Assembly: GCA_965153355.1 (NCBI GenBank) | Contig: OZ231127.1 | Coordinates: forward strand, 25,234,001 to 25,298,000 | From: Flaccisagitta enflata | Lineage: Eukaryota > Chaetognatha > Sagittoidea > Aphragmophora | Length of the DNA: 64,000 nt | Reading direction: 5' to 3' | In this document: positions 25,290 through 36,024 of the stretch, in pieces | Numbering within the stretch: the stretch's first letter is position 1 | Layout: every line of letters begins with the position of its first letter | Program-made: the position numbers and the translations under genes | Notes under the pieces: generated by a model | What the model saw: only the letters and a program-made list of their open reading frames with translations | Databases searched by the model: none | Told to the model about the DNA's origin: nothing

Positions 25290-25349
25290 AAACAAAAACA
25301 AAAACAAAAACAAAAACAAAAACAAAAACAAAAACAAAAACAAAAACAA

Positions 25350-25382
<33 letters not shown>

Positions 25383-25401
25383 AAACAACAACAACAACAG
25401 C

Positions 25402-25456
<55 letters not shown>
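25250..25456. repeat. (CAA)n(AAAAC)n(CAA)n
   Basis: Lies between the acceptor-like GCAG and the 25469 exon. Confidence 0.95.
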
Positions 25457-25468
25457 CAAAGCAAGAAA

Positions 25469-25603
25469 ATGTCTTTCACTCCGTTTGCCAAGTTACAAGA
25501 GAAACAGCGGGCAACTGAGGATGAACTGAACAACGCGTTGAGGGAACTTTCCTCCACCCAAGTCCAACTGCAGAAAGGCAAGATAGGAGAGAGAGATGAT
25601 CTG
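25469..25603 (+). CDS. Coiled-coil protein exon (partial)
   Basis: The open stretch begins ATGTCTTTCACTCC and encodes KLQEKQRATEDELNNALREL and onward, a strong amphipathic heptad pattern. It follows a long (CAA)n/(AAAAC)n tract and three acceptor-like sites. The reading frame stops at 25619, so a splice donor is expected before that. CTG|GTCGGG at 25603/25604 gives phase 0, matching the next coiled-coil exon at 28683. A GC-type donor (AAAG|GCAAGA at 25577) is an alternative. The ATG may be internal rather than the true start. The protein family is not recognised. Confidence 0.5.
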
Positions 25604-25639
25604 GTCGGGCGCTTCACATAGCAAATGTTGGGATTTTGC

Positions 25640-26440
25640 TTTCACCCTCTTTACTATATGTGAAGTGGCTAATTTCAACATTCTTGTCATTCTTTTATTT
25701 ATTATTTACAAAACTACATATGTAGGACAAAGCGATACTCCTTAACTTTCGCTATGTGAAACATCCAAATGATCCGGTTTTGGTTTTGTTTTGTTTTGTC
25801 TTTCTTTTCCTTCGATGATTTGTGCCAAATTGGTTTCTTTTCTTATTTCTAATTTCTTTATTACCAAAGATTGGTTTTGAAAAAAAAGGGAACTATGATG
25901 AACAAGTTTGTAACTGGATATGAAAGAGAGTTTGCATAATTCATTATTCATGAGAAATTATGATAAAATAATGCATGCTTGCACCTCACTTTGAATTTCT
26001 GTTTGCGTTAATGGTGGAGGAATAAAAGAAGGTGATTAAAACGTTTCAATTTGATATGAGAAAAATAAAGAGAGAGAAAAAAAGAACTTCCTGAGGCTGT
26101 GTCACACCTGGTGCATGGTGATGCCATAGTATTCATTGGCCTATTGCTATTCAGATCCTATTATTTCGTTGAGACATCTCGCTACGACTTTATTTTATCC
26201 TTTAAGGGTATGGTTTCTTTACAATGTTGCCCCCGTTTGATATGTTGAATTTTGGCTACACAGGAAACAATCATTTGCTCTTGTCTATTTTTATTGGAAA
26301 GAAGTCGAATTACGTAATTCACCTTTTTGAAAGGTAGGGGAAAAATAAAGTTTTTCATTTTCGGTTTGTGGCAATTTTAGAAATTTGGGCCGTTTTTGGG
26401 CTGGGATGATACATTTTTTTTATATTCACAGCTAAGAAAG
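25640..26440. other. Intron-like AT-rich DNA
   Basis: Between candidate coiled-coil exons; nothing else recognised. Confidence 0.5.
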
Positions 26441-26448
26441 AGCAAATT

Positions 26449-26586
26449 CTTAGTTGCGGACACGCAACTCTATAAGAGCCTTTGTCCGTCCGTCCGTCGG
26501 TCCGTCGGTGTGCACAAGTCAAAAACACGCATTTCCGCCCCTGCCCACCCGTCTGCAACTGGTATAGCCGTGTATCCGGCCTTGTT
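26449..26586 (-). mobile_element. Family A element, short form, 138 bp
   Basis: TTAGTTGCGGACACGCAACT ... CCGTCTGCAACTGG, GCCGTGTATCCGGCCTTGTT. This is close to the minimal unit of the family. Confidence 0.8.
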
Positions 26587-26758
26587 CTCTTTCAAGTGGT
26601 GCCAACCAGAAGTCTCCGCGATCATTAGTTTTGGAGTTATGAATTTTTAGATTTTTTCGCATTTTCACTGATCCTAATTTCCCGACTTGTAACAGGAAAG
26701 AAGAGTCGACATGTTACACAAATTGACTCCATGACGCTAGCTTTCGCATTTCACTTTG

Positions 26759-26901
<143 letters not shown>

Positions 26902-27683
26902 CACACATACACACATACACAGGGGAAGACTGAGAGGAAAAAGAGACACAGAGAGACAGAGATTGAATAACAAAAACAACCAGACAGCTTGCGATGCATG
27001 CACAGGAAAACATGCACTGAAAAAAAAAATCTGCAATTTACGACTTTTTTCCGGTCGGCGATAGTCGCCTCAATTGGTAAAAGCATTTGAGTTTTGGGTT
27101 AGACCCAGAATGGATGTTTGCTAACTGCTACGTCAGATTTTCTATGTGCGCATCACTGGTCACAAGTCGGTGAGGGTTCTCAAGGCCTCTTTCATGTTTT
27201 TCAGTTAGGGAATAGTGAGGTATAATTCCATCTGTCAAACAAAGAAATGTATCAAATTTAGTGGGTACACCATTGTCCCGAAAGGGGTTATTTGAAAATG
27301 GTGTGGTGCCCAATGGGGCTGATGTAAAAGGCGAATCGACTGATCTACGTACTAGAACTGATAGAGTAATAGACCGAAACGAAGTTAAGGGAAACACCTT
27401 TTGCGCTTATGTCAGCTGCGCGCCGGAATGAAGAATGAAAAATTTTAGTTAGTGTTGTGGCAAAAAAGTTTTCTGTTTCAGTTTTTTCTCCATTTCAGAA
27501 TGAGAAAAATGGAAACAACCACGTTTGGTTTTGCAATTTCTGCTCGGGAGTCAAGTTAATCTTTCAAACTTACTTTTGGGTTTTCTCAGAAGGAAATGAA
27601 GCTTACGGTAAACGGAAACCAACTTGGGAGGGAGTGAGGTAGAGAATGGGGGGGGGGGAGGGAGAACTAGGGATTGTTTTTTA

Positions 27684-27869
27684 ACATGGCCGGACACACG
27701 GCTACAAAAGTCGCGTGCAGGTTGGCAGGGGCAGTGACAACAATGGCTAACCAAGTCTTTGGGCAGGTGCAGTGATGCAAAAACTGCCTATGAACACTGA
27801 AAGAGCAAAATGTTACCGACCATCCGTCCGACAAAGTGGATTATAGAGTCGCGTGCACGCGACTAAAAA
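27684..27869 (+). mobile_element. Family A element
   Basis: ACATGGCCGGACACACGGCT, AAGTCGCGTGCAGG ... GAGTCGCGTGCACGCGACTAAAAA. Both ends are recognisable, with a short (CCGT)n block. Confidence 0.75.
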
Positions 27870-28143
27870 CGCCGGTATTTCCATGCTTTCTTGTGATAAA
27901 GCAAATAACCTCTTGAGACACAATGTTTAGTTAAGCTTCACCAATATTGCGCATGACAAGGGCTGAACAAAATCATTCTTCATACCAAAATGCTTTAATG
28001 CCAACACATATGACTTCTTGGATAGGGCGGTCATTCAAATCCCGTCCTCAACCTATGACATAAGTAGGCACACCAACATAATGGATGCGTTATAGCGACG
28101 CCCCGATGAACCGCGAAAATGTAAATTATATGGCTCATATTTA

Positions 28144-28632
28144 CAGGCCCGTATATAATTGAGTTTCCCAACCCCCCCCCCCCCGAGGGGGGGAATCAAA
28201 GGGTTTGGAGAAAGGGAAGGAAACTAAAGAGGAAACAAGGCCTGATACACGGCCATCAGTTGCGGACGGGTGGGCAGGGGCGGAAATACGGGTTTTCCCA
28301 CTTTTCAACTCGAGCGTGACGGACCAACCGACCAACCGACTGACCGACCGACCGACGGACGGACGGACGGACAAAGCCTCTTATATAAGAGTTGCGTGTC
28401 CGCAACTAAAAAAGAGAAAAAAAGAAAATTTGGGGAAAATATAACTTTTGATAGTACCAAATCATAAAAACTGATAAGTAGAACACAATTTAACACTATC
28501 CGAACCTTAATGACACTGTTTAGTTGCTATGTTGGGAAGAAAATCATAGATTTTAAACATGACGCAATGTGAAGAAAAACAAAGGCGAGGGGGGGGGGGG
28601 AATCAAAAGCGACTCAATTATATACGCCCCTG
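28144..28632. mobile_element. hAT-like MITE with nested family A element
   Basis: Same family as 10107-10433 (CAGGCCCGTATATAATTGAG ... CTCAATTATATACGCCCCTG). The flanks CTCATATTTA and CTCATTTA look like a slightly decayed target duplication. The copy at 10107 provides an empty site for the insertion at 28235-28413. Confidence 0.75.
28235..28413 (+). mobile_element. Family A element nested in a hAT-like MITE
   Basis: ACAAGGCCTGATACACGGCC, CAGTTGCGGACGGG ... GAGTTGCGTGTCCGCAACTAAAA. Inserted in an A-rich stretch whose empty form is seen at about 10190-10225. Confidence 0.85.
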
Positions 28633-28682
28633 CTCATTTATGCAACGAATCCCAATCTTTCTTGATCACAAAACCAGAAAAG

Positions 28683-28805
28683 TCGACGAACCGGGAAATG
28701 CGCGAGGACATGGAACGAGCAACAACGCGCTTGGCAAAGAATCTGGCCAAGTTGGAACTTCTCGAAAAGAAAATTGCCTATTCGGATTTGTTCATGCAGG
28801 CCAAG
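28683..28805 (+). CDS. Coiled-coil protein exon (partial)
   Basis: Exactly 41 codons, reading STNREMREDMERATTRLAKN followed by LAKLELLEKKIAYSDLFMQAK. It is a charged, leucine-spaced coiled coil with a codon pattern unlike the surrounding repeats. The donor is GCCAAG|GTTGGT. The acceptor is either AACCAG at 28677 or AAAAG at 28682; the second gives phase 0 at both ends. A hAT-like element ends only about 50 bases upstream, and a (TTTG)n tract starts right after the donor. The last 30 bases of the exon are repeated four more times inside that tract. Family not recognised. Confidence 0.6.
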
Positions 28806-28810
28806 GTTGG

Positions 28811-29360
28811 TTTGTTTTTTTGTTTGTTTGTTTGCTTATTCGGATTTGTTCTTGCAGGCCAAGGTTGGTTTGTTTGTTTGTTTGTTAGTTTGTTTGTTAG
28901 TTTGTTTGTTTGTTTGTTTGTTTGTTTGTTTCTTTGTTTGTTTGTTTGTTTGTTTGTTTGTTTGTCTGTTTGTTTGTTTGCTTATTCGGATTCGTTCATG
29001 CAGGCCAAGGTTTGTTTTTTTGTTTGTTTGTTTGTTTGTTTGTTTGTTTGTTTGTTTGTTTGTTTGTTTGTTTGTTTGTTTAATTGTTTAATTGTTGTTT
29101 GTTTGTTTGTTTGTTTGTTTGTTTGTTTGTTTGTTTGTTTGTTTGTTTGTTTGTTTAATTGTTTGTTTGTTTGTTTGTTTGTTTGTTGGTTTGTTTGTTT
29201 GTTTGTCTGTTCATTCATTCGTTTTTTTGTTTGCTTATTCGGATTTGTTCCTGCAGGCCAAGGTTTGTTTGTTTGTTTGTTTGTTTGTTTGTTTGTCTGT
29301 TTGTTTGTTTGTTTGTTTGTTTCTTTATTTATTCGGATTTGTCCATGCAGACCAAGGTTT
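28811..29360. repeat. (TTTG)n array with interspersed exon-end copies
   Basis: Long (TTTG)n broken by copies of TATTCGGATTTGTTCATGCA GGCCAAGGTTTG at 28834, 28980, 29233 and 29327. Confidence 0.85.
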
Positions 29361-30090
29361 GTTGGATTGTCTTCCCGGTGTGTTTATTCAGTGTTCAACC
29401 ATTTAAATACTCGCGGAAGTAAGAAGAGTGTGCAGAAGTGAAAGATCGTATGAACCATTGTAGGTAATACTATCAGCGAGTACATTCGAGTTTGATTCAT
29501 CAGACAGCGTCTCGTCTTGACTCTCTCAGCCTCGAGGATTGAAACCGGTTCATCTCAGCGTGAGGCGTGATAATTCCAACTTAATGGTTTCAATCATAAT
29601 CTTCCATATTTCCATTTAATCATATTGATGGAAGATAAAAAAAATTTCACACTCTCAAAAAACTCGTTTGTAGACATCGATAGCGAGTGTGTGGGGGGAA
29701 TTGATAATGGCGTCTTTAACTTTATTTCCCTCGCGTGGTACAATTACCACAAATCATTCTTTCTTATATTCGATGGCGACAGATTCTTTGAATACGATGA
29801 TGTCCACTTATATTAGTAAGGGGAATCCAAAATTTTATATCATGTCAAATATGTTTGTTTTTTTTTGGAATCCCTCCGTAACCCATTTATCATGCAATTT
29901 GTAAAAAGAAATACGAGCCGGGATCAATTTTTGTTCAAACTAGACTAATATGTTTACACGATAACTGTTAAGAAATTATCGTTCGCCGCACTGCAGATAA
30001 AATCAGAAGCCTCAACTTTCTTTATTTTATGCTCTATCTCCCCATAAAGAAATGATGATTACGATAAGATACCATCGGAGAAAATCTTAA
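29361..30090. other. AT-rich DNA without a supported gene
   Basis: Contains only the weak ORF at 29625-29816. Confidence 0.5.
29625..29816 (+). other. Unassigned short ORF
   Basis: A 63-codon frame ending FDGDRFFEYDDVHLY and a stop has a faint hemopexin-like look. A second overlapping frame is also open, and no splice signals or neighbours support it. Confidence 0.12.
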
Positions 30091-30093
30091 ACA

Positions 30094-30406
30094 ACAAGCC
30101 CGACCGGGCAACGATGCGTCCGGGCTGTGTCTCTGTGTGTATTGAACAGGTGACATATTTGGATAGACAGATGGACAAACAGACAGATGAAACGACAAGA
30201 GTAGTAAAGGAGTCTCTCAAATCATGATTGTCGATCATTTGATTCAGTATAGGATTTCATCGTGGCCAAAAACAGCCGAAAAACGCGGACTTTGCACTTG
30301 CGTAACGGACGGACATACGGACGGACGGACGGACCGACGGACGGACGGACCGACGGACGGACAAACCCTCTTATAGAGATGCGTTCCTGACGGACGCATC
30401 TAAAAA
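30094..30406 (+). mobile_element. Family A element, GATGCGTCCG subfamily
   Basis: ACAAGCCCGACCGGGCAACG, GATGCGTCCGGGCTGTG ... GATGCGTTCCTGACGGACGC ATCTAAAAA. The left motif GATGCGTCCG is the exact complement of CGGACGCATC in the terminal hairpin. Confidence 0.85.
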
Positions 30407-31016
30407 CAGTTTCAGAAAGCTTGTTGTCTGTTCTACAATATATATCTGAAACTCGTGGGGACCTCAATCATAGATACCATTTCCATGGTGTCAAAGTCGT
30501 ATAAATGTTTCAACATTCCTGTAGTTCTAATGTATGGATTTTTCCGAATTTTTTTCTGCTCTTACCCCCCTCTGCGCCTTGAAAGTAATGTTTATAAGTG
30601 TCTTTGAACATAAGTTCACTTATATCATAACAAAAAATAAACTATTTATTGATATGTAGTTTATGCTCCATGCAGAAAAAAAACGCAAAAGCTAACTACA
30701 AGATTTGAGCGCTCCGACAGAGCTCAGGTTCGTTTCCTACTTATATGCTAACGTGGTTCTCTGTCAGTCTTTGGGTAGTGGACCCATACCACAAAGGGAA
30801 CAGATCTGGATTTTAGTCTTGAAATTTATTGTTGGAAAAAATCAGCCTCACAACTTCTTCTATTTATCAAAAGCTGTCATGTTTGTTGTTCTCAACAAAA
30901 GATCCGTGATTAGAATGTGAGAAACCGATGATAAATTCGATGACAGGCCCTAAAAGCTTGAGAGTAACAGACCTATAACATCACCCTATACAGAGCATCA
31001 TCTCTGGATGGAAGTG

Positions 31017-31077
31017 CCTTGCTTCTCACGGACGGACAAAGCCTCCTATAGAGTCGCTAGTCCGCAACTAAAAAAGG
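31017..31077 (+). mobile_element. Family A hairpin-end fragment
   Basis: ACGGACGGACAAAGCCTCC followed by TATAGAGTCGCTAGTCCGCAACTAAAAAA. Confidence 0.45.
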
Positions 31078-31099
31078 TAAAACAGAAGGAAAGATTACG

Positions 31100-31221
31100 T
31101 AGAGAAAAGTGAGAAAAGAGAAAAAAGAGAAAAGTGAGAAAAGAGAGAAAAGAGAAAAAAGAGAAAAGAAAGAAAGAAAAACGGAAAGGAAAGAGGGACA
31201 GGAAGAGAGAAAAGAAAAAAA

Positions 31222-31253
<32 letters not shown>

Positions 31254-31400
31254 GATGAAAAAAGAAACCAAAAAAGATTTAAAGAAAGAAACAAAGAAAA
31301 AAGAAAGAAAGAAAGAAAGAAAGAAGGAAAGAAAGAAAGAAAGAAAGAAAGAACGAAAGGAAAACGAAAGAAGAATGAAAGAAAGAAAGGGAAAAAATGA

Positions 31401-31440
<40 letters not shown>

Positions 31441-31472
31441 CAGAAAGAAAGAAAGAAAGAAAGAAAGAAAAA

Positions 31473-31532
<60 letters not shown>

Positions 31533-31550
31533 AACAATAAGAAAAAGATA
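31100..31550. repeat. (AAAG)n
   Basis: Imperfect, becoming nearly pure from 31400. Confidence 0.9.
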
Positions 31551-31689
31551 GAAACACGGATGGGAAGAAAGGAAGAAAAGAAGGAAAAAAAAATTACTCA
31601 AAGGAAAAATGTTTTCCGCGATACCCGGTCTGAGGTGCCTGATTTGGACCCTAATAGGGGGGGAGGGGATAAACATACAAACGGACTGT

Positions 31690-31757
31690 CAAATACGAAT
31701 GGAAGTCCCCCTGTGTTCAACAGGAGTTCGTCCCTCGCAGGGTTGCTGCCAGAAAAA
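31690..31757. mobile_element. Family B arm fragment
   Basis: AGTCCCCCTGTGTTCAACAG followed by GAGTTCGTCCCTCGCAGGG resembles the arm of the 60790 copy. Confidence 0.4.
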
Positions 31758-31828
31758 TTCTATGTTTCTAGTAAGAAGGGAGTAAGAAGTAAGAAACAAA
31801 CAAACACACAAACACACAAATAGATAAA

Positions 31829-32202
31829 ACAAGCCCAAGAGGGCAACAGTCGCGTGCGTCTGGAAATGACAAACAAAAGAGCAAAAACATGTTGAAAGTT
31901 GAAACGTTAAGAATGTTAAAAAATGTTAAAAAAGTTAAAAGATGTTAAAGAATGTTAAAAAATGTTAAAAAATGTTAAAGTGCTAAAAGAAATTTAAGAA
32001 TGTTGAAAAAGGTGAAATTTTAAGAAATGTTAAAAAATATTAAGAAATGTTAAAAAATGTCAAAGAATATAAAAAATGTTGAGAAATGTTAAAAAATGTT
32101 AAAAGATGTGAAACGATAAAAATTTTTGAAACATTTGTGACGGATGGACGGACGCATCGACCAACACACCAAGGTGTAGAGTCGCGTGCACGCGACTAAA
32201 AA
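31829..32202 (+). mobile_element. Family A element, ACAAGCCC start
   Basis: ACAAGCCCAAGAGGGCAACA, GTCGCGTGCGTC ... GAGTCGCGTGCACGCGACTAAAAA. The interior is (AATGTTAAAA)n. Confidence 0.8.
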
Positions 32203-32350
32203 GAAAAAAAAAAAAGAGAGAAAAAAAGAAGAAAAGAAAGAAAAAAAGAAAGAAAGAAAGAAAGAAAAACAGACAGAACGAAAGAAAAAAAAAGAAAAAA
32301 GAAAACAAAAGAAAGAAAGAAAAAAAGAAAGTAAGATAGAAAGAAAAGAG
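32203..32350. repeat. (AAAG)n, imperfect
   Basis: Starts at the A tail of the family A element ending at 32202. Confidence 0.85.
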
Positions 32351-32415
32351 AGAAGGAAATATAAGCGATACAAACAAATCAGTGTACCATCTCAGCATTA
32401 ATAAAAGAAATAGGC

Positions 32416-32519
32416 CAAACACAAGTGGGCCCGTCGAGCCCGCAGTGAGAAAAACTTGCGAGCCCGACAGCAAAAAGGCGGGCCTCGGGCCCGCGGGCCT
32501 GCTTTAAAATCAGGGCTGC
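32416..32519. mobile_element. hAT-like element fragment
   Basis: It matches the right end of the 38181-39061 element: GC-rich GGGCCTCGGGCCCGCGGGCC followed by AAAATCAGGGCTG. The other end is missing. Confidence 0.65.
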
Positions 32520-32895
32520 AAATAAATATCAATACACTTCTTTATTGATCCTACACAAAACAAAAAAAATTGAAAAATATTTCACTAAAATTTTTGTAAA
32601 AAATCATAACTCGAAAAATATTTGTTGTAGAGCATTCTGCTTGGCGCCAAATGAAAGAGAATTATCAAGTTTACTTACCCTATCAATTTCAATGGCGGCC
32701 ACATTTGGTCGATTGTGTTTTCCAAACTTCATAATAAGAAAATGAAAACCATGATTCTCTGGAATACGTCAAGACGTTGAAGACCGCCTTCGATTTTTTC
32801 TCGATTTTCACCAAGATCTATATTAGACAGCGTCTTCCCTAAGTTGGGCACCAACGATTAAGAAAAAATGCTTTGCAACAACTTTTCCGTTAGCT

Positions 32896-33319
32896 TTTTA
32901 GTCCATCCGTCCGTCAAACTTTACTTTTTTAACTACATAGAGTCTGTTTTAGTCATATCTAGTCATTCTAAGTCATTCTAAGTCATTCTAAGTCATTGTT
33001 AGTCTGTTAGTCATTCTAAGTCACTTTTAGTTATATTAAGTCACTTAAGTCAATTGGGTCATTTTAGTCATTAGTTGCGGACACGCAACTCTATGAGAGG
33101 TTCTGTTTGTCCGTCCCTTGGTACGTGCGGGGTCATCCAGTTGAAAAGTAGGAAAACGAACATTTTAGATACTTTTTGTGTATGTTTGAGTGTTGGGGGT
33201 GGGTTGGGGTGTGGATGGGGGCTGGATGCCCCTGCGGCCCTGCCTACCAGTCCCTAACGATATTGTGACATCCTAAGTTATTCAAGTCCCACACGCGACT
33301 TATATGTGTTGGCCTTGTT
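32896..33319 (-). mobile_element. Family A element with a nested family A copy
   Basis: The outer end TTTTTAGTCCATCCGTCCGT and AAGTCATTCT repeats resume at ACACGCGACTTATATGTG and GTTGGCCTTGTT. The inner copy (about 33071-33288) begins TTAGTTGCGGACACGCAACT and carries GGGTTGGGGTGTGGATGGGG. Confidence 0.65.
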
Positions 33320-33426
33320 CTCTTGAAGTGCAGAAAAGTGGCAGAAAAAGATGAAATGATTGGATTTGTTATGGGGAGGTCTACAAATTGGTAAAAAGTT
33401 TTTGGCGGAAATAGGCGGGACTGGAA

Positions 33427-33597
33427 TTTTTAGTCGCGGACACGCGACTCTACACCTTGCCGTGTCGGTCAGTCGGTCGGTAGGTCGGTGTGTCGGTCCG
33501 TCCGTCCATCCCTCACATTTTTGAATTCCGAGCGGTTTTCGCATTACTGCTCCTGCCCAACCATCCACGACTGGATTGCCGTGTATCCGGCCTTGTT
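33427..33597 (-). mobile_element. Family A element, GTCGCGGAC subfamily
   Basis: TTTTTAGTCGCGGACACGCG ACTCTACACC ... CCATCCACGACTGGATTGCC, GTGTATCCGGCCTTGTT. Confidence 0.8.
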
Positions 33598-33616
33598 TTC
33601 TCTCTCTATTGAAATA

Positions 33617-34158
33617 CAGTAGATCTCGTCTAGACTTGAGATAACGGGGGCAAGCATTGTGGAAAGACGAATGAAGGCAGGGGAGCAATACTTGGGTCAT
33701 AGATTAATCAAAGGATGCTTAATTCCCCATGATAGCTGGTTGCCATGGAAACACATTTCCATGTATTCTCGCTAAAGTATCAATATTTTGAGAGATTTTT
33801 TTAGGGAACATTGCTCAAAATAAAATTTGCTACAACTTTCCCACAGTATGTTCTGTAAGAATGTCACTCGTTTGGCCGTTGCTAGGGAGCGTATCCATGT
33901 GTGACAACTAGCAACAGCTGGCGAATTTGCTACAGAACATACTAATGGGAAAGATTGTACATTTTAAGCAATGTTCCTAAAAATCTCTCAAAAAATATTG
34001 ATACTGCGAAATATGGAAATGTGTTTCCATGGCAACCAGCCATCATGGGCAATAAAGCATCCAGTTATTAGTCTATGTTTGAAATATCACTCCCCTGGCT
34101 TCATTTGTTTTCCCACAATGCTTGCCCCCGTTATCTCAAGTCTAGACGAGATCTACTG
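33617..34158. mobile_element. TA-flanked Tc1/mariner-like MITE, 542 bp
   Basis: Termini are CAGTAGATCTCGTCTAGAC and its complement, flanked by TA on both sides. The arms are ~240 bp, imperfect, around a short centre. No coding capacity is seen. Confidence 0.85.
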
Positions 34159-34370
34159 TACATATAAGCTGAAATTTATCTTTGGCTTCCAATAAGCTGT
34201 GCATGGAATGGGGTAATACAGCCAAATCATGTTCCTCTACCTCCAACGGCAAAATTGAAGTTAAAAGAAAACTGAAAAAAAGAATGTCCCTATATGCAGT
34301 AAAAAAAGGCTCCCTGCCCCATGTGCATACAGGCCAACCCCCTTCCACATCAAAGGAGATTTCTTTGCTA

Positions 34371-34879
34371 CAGTAGATGTCGTCTAGACTTGGAAATACG
34401 GGGGAGCTCATAACCTCAGCATCAGTACAGTGAGGGGACTGATATTTTGCTAATGTAATGTATAAACCCTAAGGGGTTGACGATGGGGTATGGTATCCCC
34501 CTACGGCTTACCTTACAAAAAAAACTTTTAGTATAAAATGTTAGGATCAATCACTTTTATAGCAGAATTTCAGCTTCATCTATTTGCTTTAATTGCAAAA
34601 CCAGCTTGGGATTCGAACCCAGAACTTTTAAAGAAATTGATTGATCAAGAAGGATTTGAAGTCAAGTGAGTTAACCACTAGACCAATTCTGGCAGCTGTT
34701 TGAGCAAAACAGATTTGTTTTAGTATATTCAAAAGAATTTTCTATCCACAGAGCTGCCATACCCCATCGTCAACCCTATAGGACATAAGCATTAAACAGA
34801 CACAGTTTCATTTCACTGGCGCAAATGGTAGTTACGATATGAGGGCCCCCGGATTTCCAAGTCTAGACGACATCTACTG
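34371..34879. mobile_element. TA-flanked MITE with tRNA-like core, 509 bp
   Basis: Termini are CAGTAGATGTCGTCTAGAC / GTCTAGACGACATCTACTG with TA duplications. A second inverted pair (GTTGACGATGGGGTATGG) lies inside and brackets the tRNA-like module. Siblings are at 37769-39158 and 45094-45593. Confidence 0.85.
34600..34692 (-). ncRNA. tRNA-like module (A box and B box) inside a TA-flanked element
   Basis: On the minus strand TGGTCTAGTGG (34685-34675) matches the pol III A box. GGTTCGAATCC (34619-34609) is a perfect B box, 55 bases downstream. The flanks GCCAG...CTGG could pair as a short acceptor-like stem. The whole does not fold into a regular cloverleaf, so it is a tRNA relic or SINE-like module. 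Diverged counterparts occur in sibling elements near 37995-38095 and 45312-45415. Confidence 0.55.
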
Positions 34880-35464
34880 TAGTTTATCATTACAAATCGA
34901 CCAAATCTGGCCTTAGAAATTCCGCTGTCGGAAACCTTAATTTGCGGATTCACAATCAAAGCGTTGCACTAAGGCCAGGTTTTTCAGTGATTTGGCGAAT
35001 AAATAGTGAATTTCTGATGTCATTTTTTGAATGGTAGTATACCTTTAGAAAGGCCTTGGAGAAAGTGATCCGCGCCAGTTTTTTATTACACTTTATCTTG
35101 GATTGCCCTGAAAGTAACTTAAACTATTGTTTTCCTCTTTATATCATCATTGAGACAAAAAAAAAAAAAAAAAAAATCATTGCCATCTTTTGCCATGCAA
35201 AACTTAGGCTCTACCTGTAGCTATGGCTATAACGATTCCAAGTTTAAAATCTGGAGATACAATGGTATCACTTTAGGAGTTATTGTACATGGAAAAAATT
35301 TGCAATATTTGTTCATTGCATGCTGAAAATCAATCATCGCATCTTTCATTGATAATTTCACCCAAAAATACGGGACCAAAAGGTAGCAGAGGGGCAGGGG
35401 AGACAGGAAAAGCAGCAGGGGTGGTCATAGTACCTTGCTTTCATTGCACTTTCTCGCAATTATA

Positions 35465-35988
35465 CAGTCAGTGGACAAAACAAAATAGGTAGAGAGCTCA
35501 CTCTGTTGGCTTTGATCCAACCTACTGTTATCAAACAGCAGGCTGTAAACAGCAACTGGTTGTGAAAATTACAGCCGGCTGTCATCTTACAAAGTCGGCA
35601 AAAATCCAACCTAAATAGAATAGAACATGACTAGCATATTCATAATCCTGATGAAATTCTGAGAAGTTTGACATGTCACACTAAACACTTTTCATGAGAA
35701 ATAATCTTTAAACATTGTATCATGAATTTATTAAACATTGAGAAATTCTTTTTTTCTTGTAAAAGTATATGTTGTGACATATCAAACTTGTCAGAATTTC
35801 ACCAGGATTATGAATTTGCAGGTCTTGCTTTATGTGGTGAAAGTTGGATTTTTGCCAACTTTGTAGCATGACAGCCGGCTGTAATTCTTAAAACCAATTG
35901 TTGTTTACAGCCTGCTGTTTGATAACAGTAGGTTGGATCAAAGCCAACAGAGTGAGCTCTCTACCTATTTTGTTTTGTCCACTGACTG
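35465..35988. mobile_element. TA-flanked Tc1/mariner-like MITE, 524 bp
   Basis: TA then CAGTCAGTGGACAAAACA ... TGTTTTGTCCACTGACTG then TA. The arms are ~230 bp and also contain AACAGCAGGCTGTAAACAGC / GCTGT..CAGCCTGCTGTT pairs. Confidence 0.85.
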
Positions 35989-36024
35989 TATAAGAGCGGC
36001 CTCTATGTACCAAAATATGAACTA

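Noticed and set aside
28569-29441. 290-codon frame rich in Cys/Leu/Phe/Val
   Set aside because: Only the first part is a real exon; the rest is the (TTTG)n tract beyond the splice donor.
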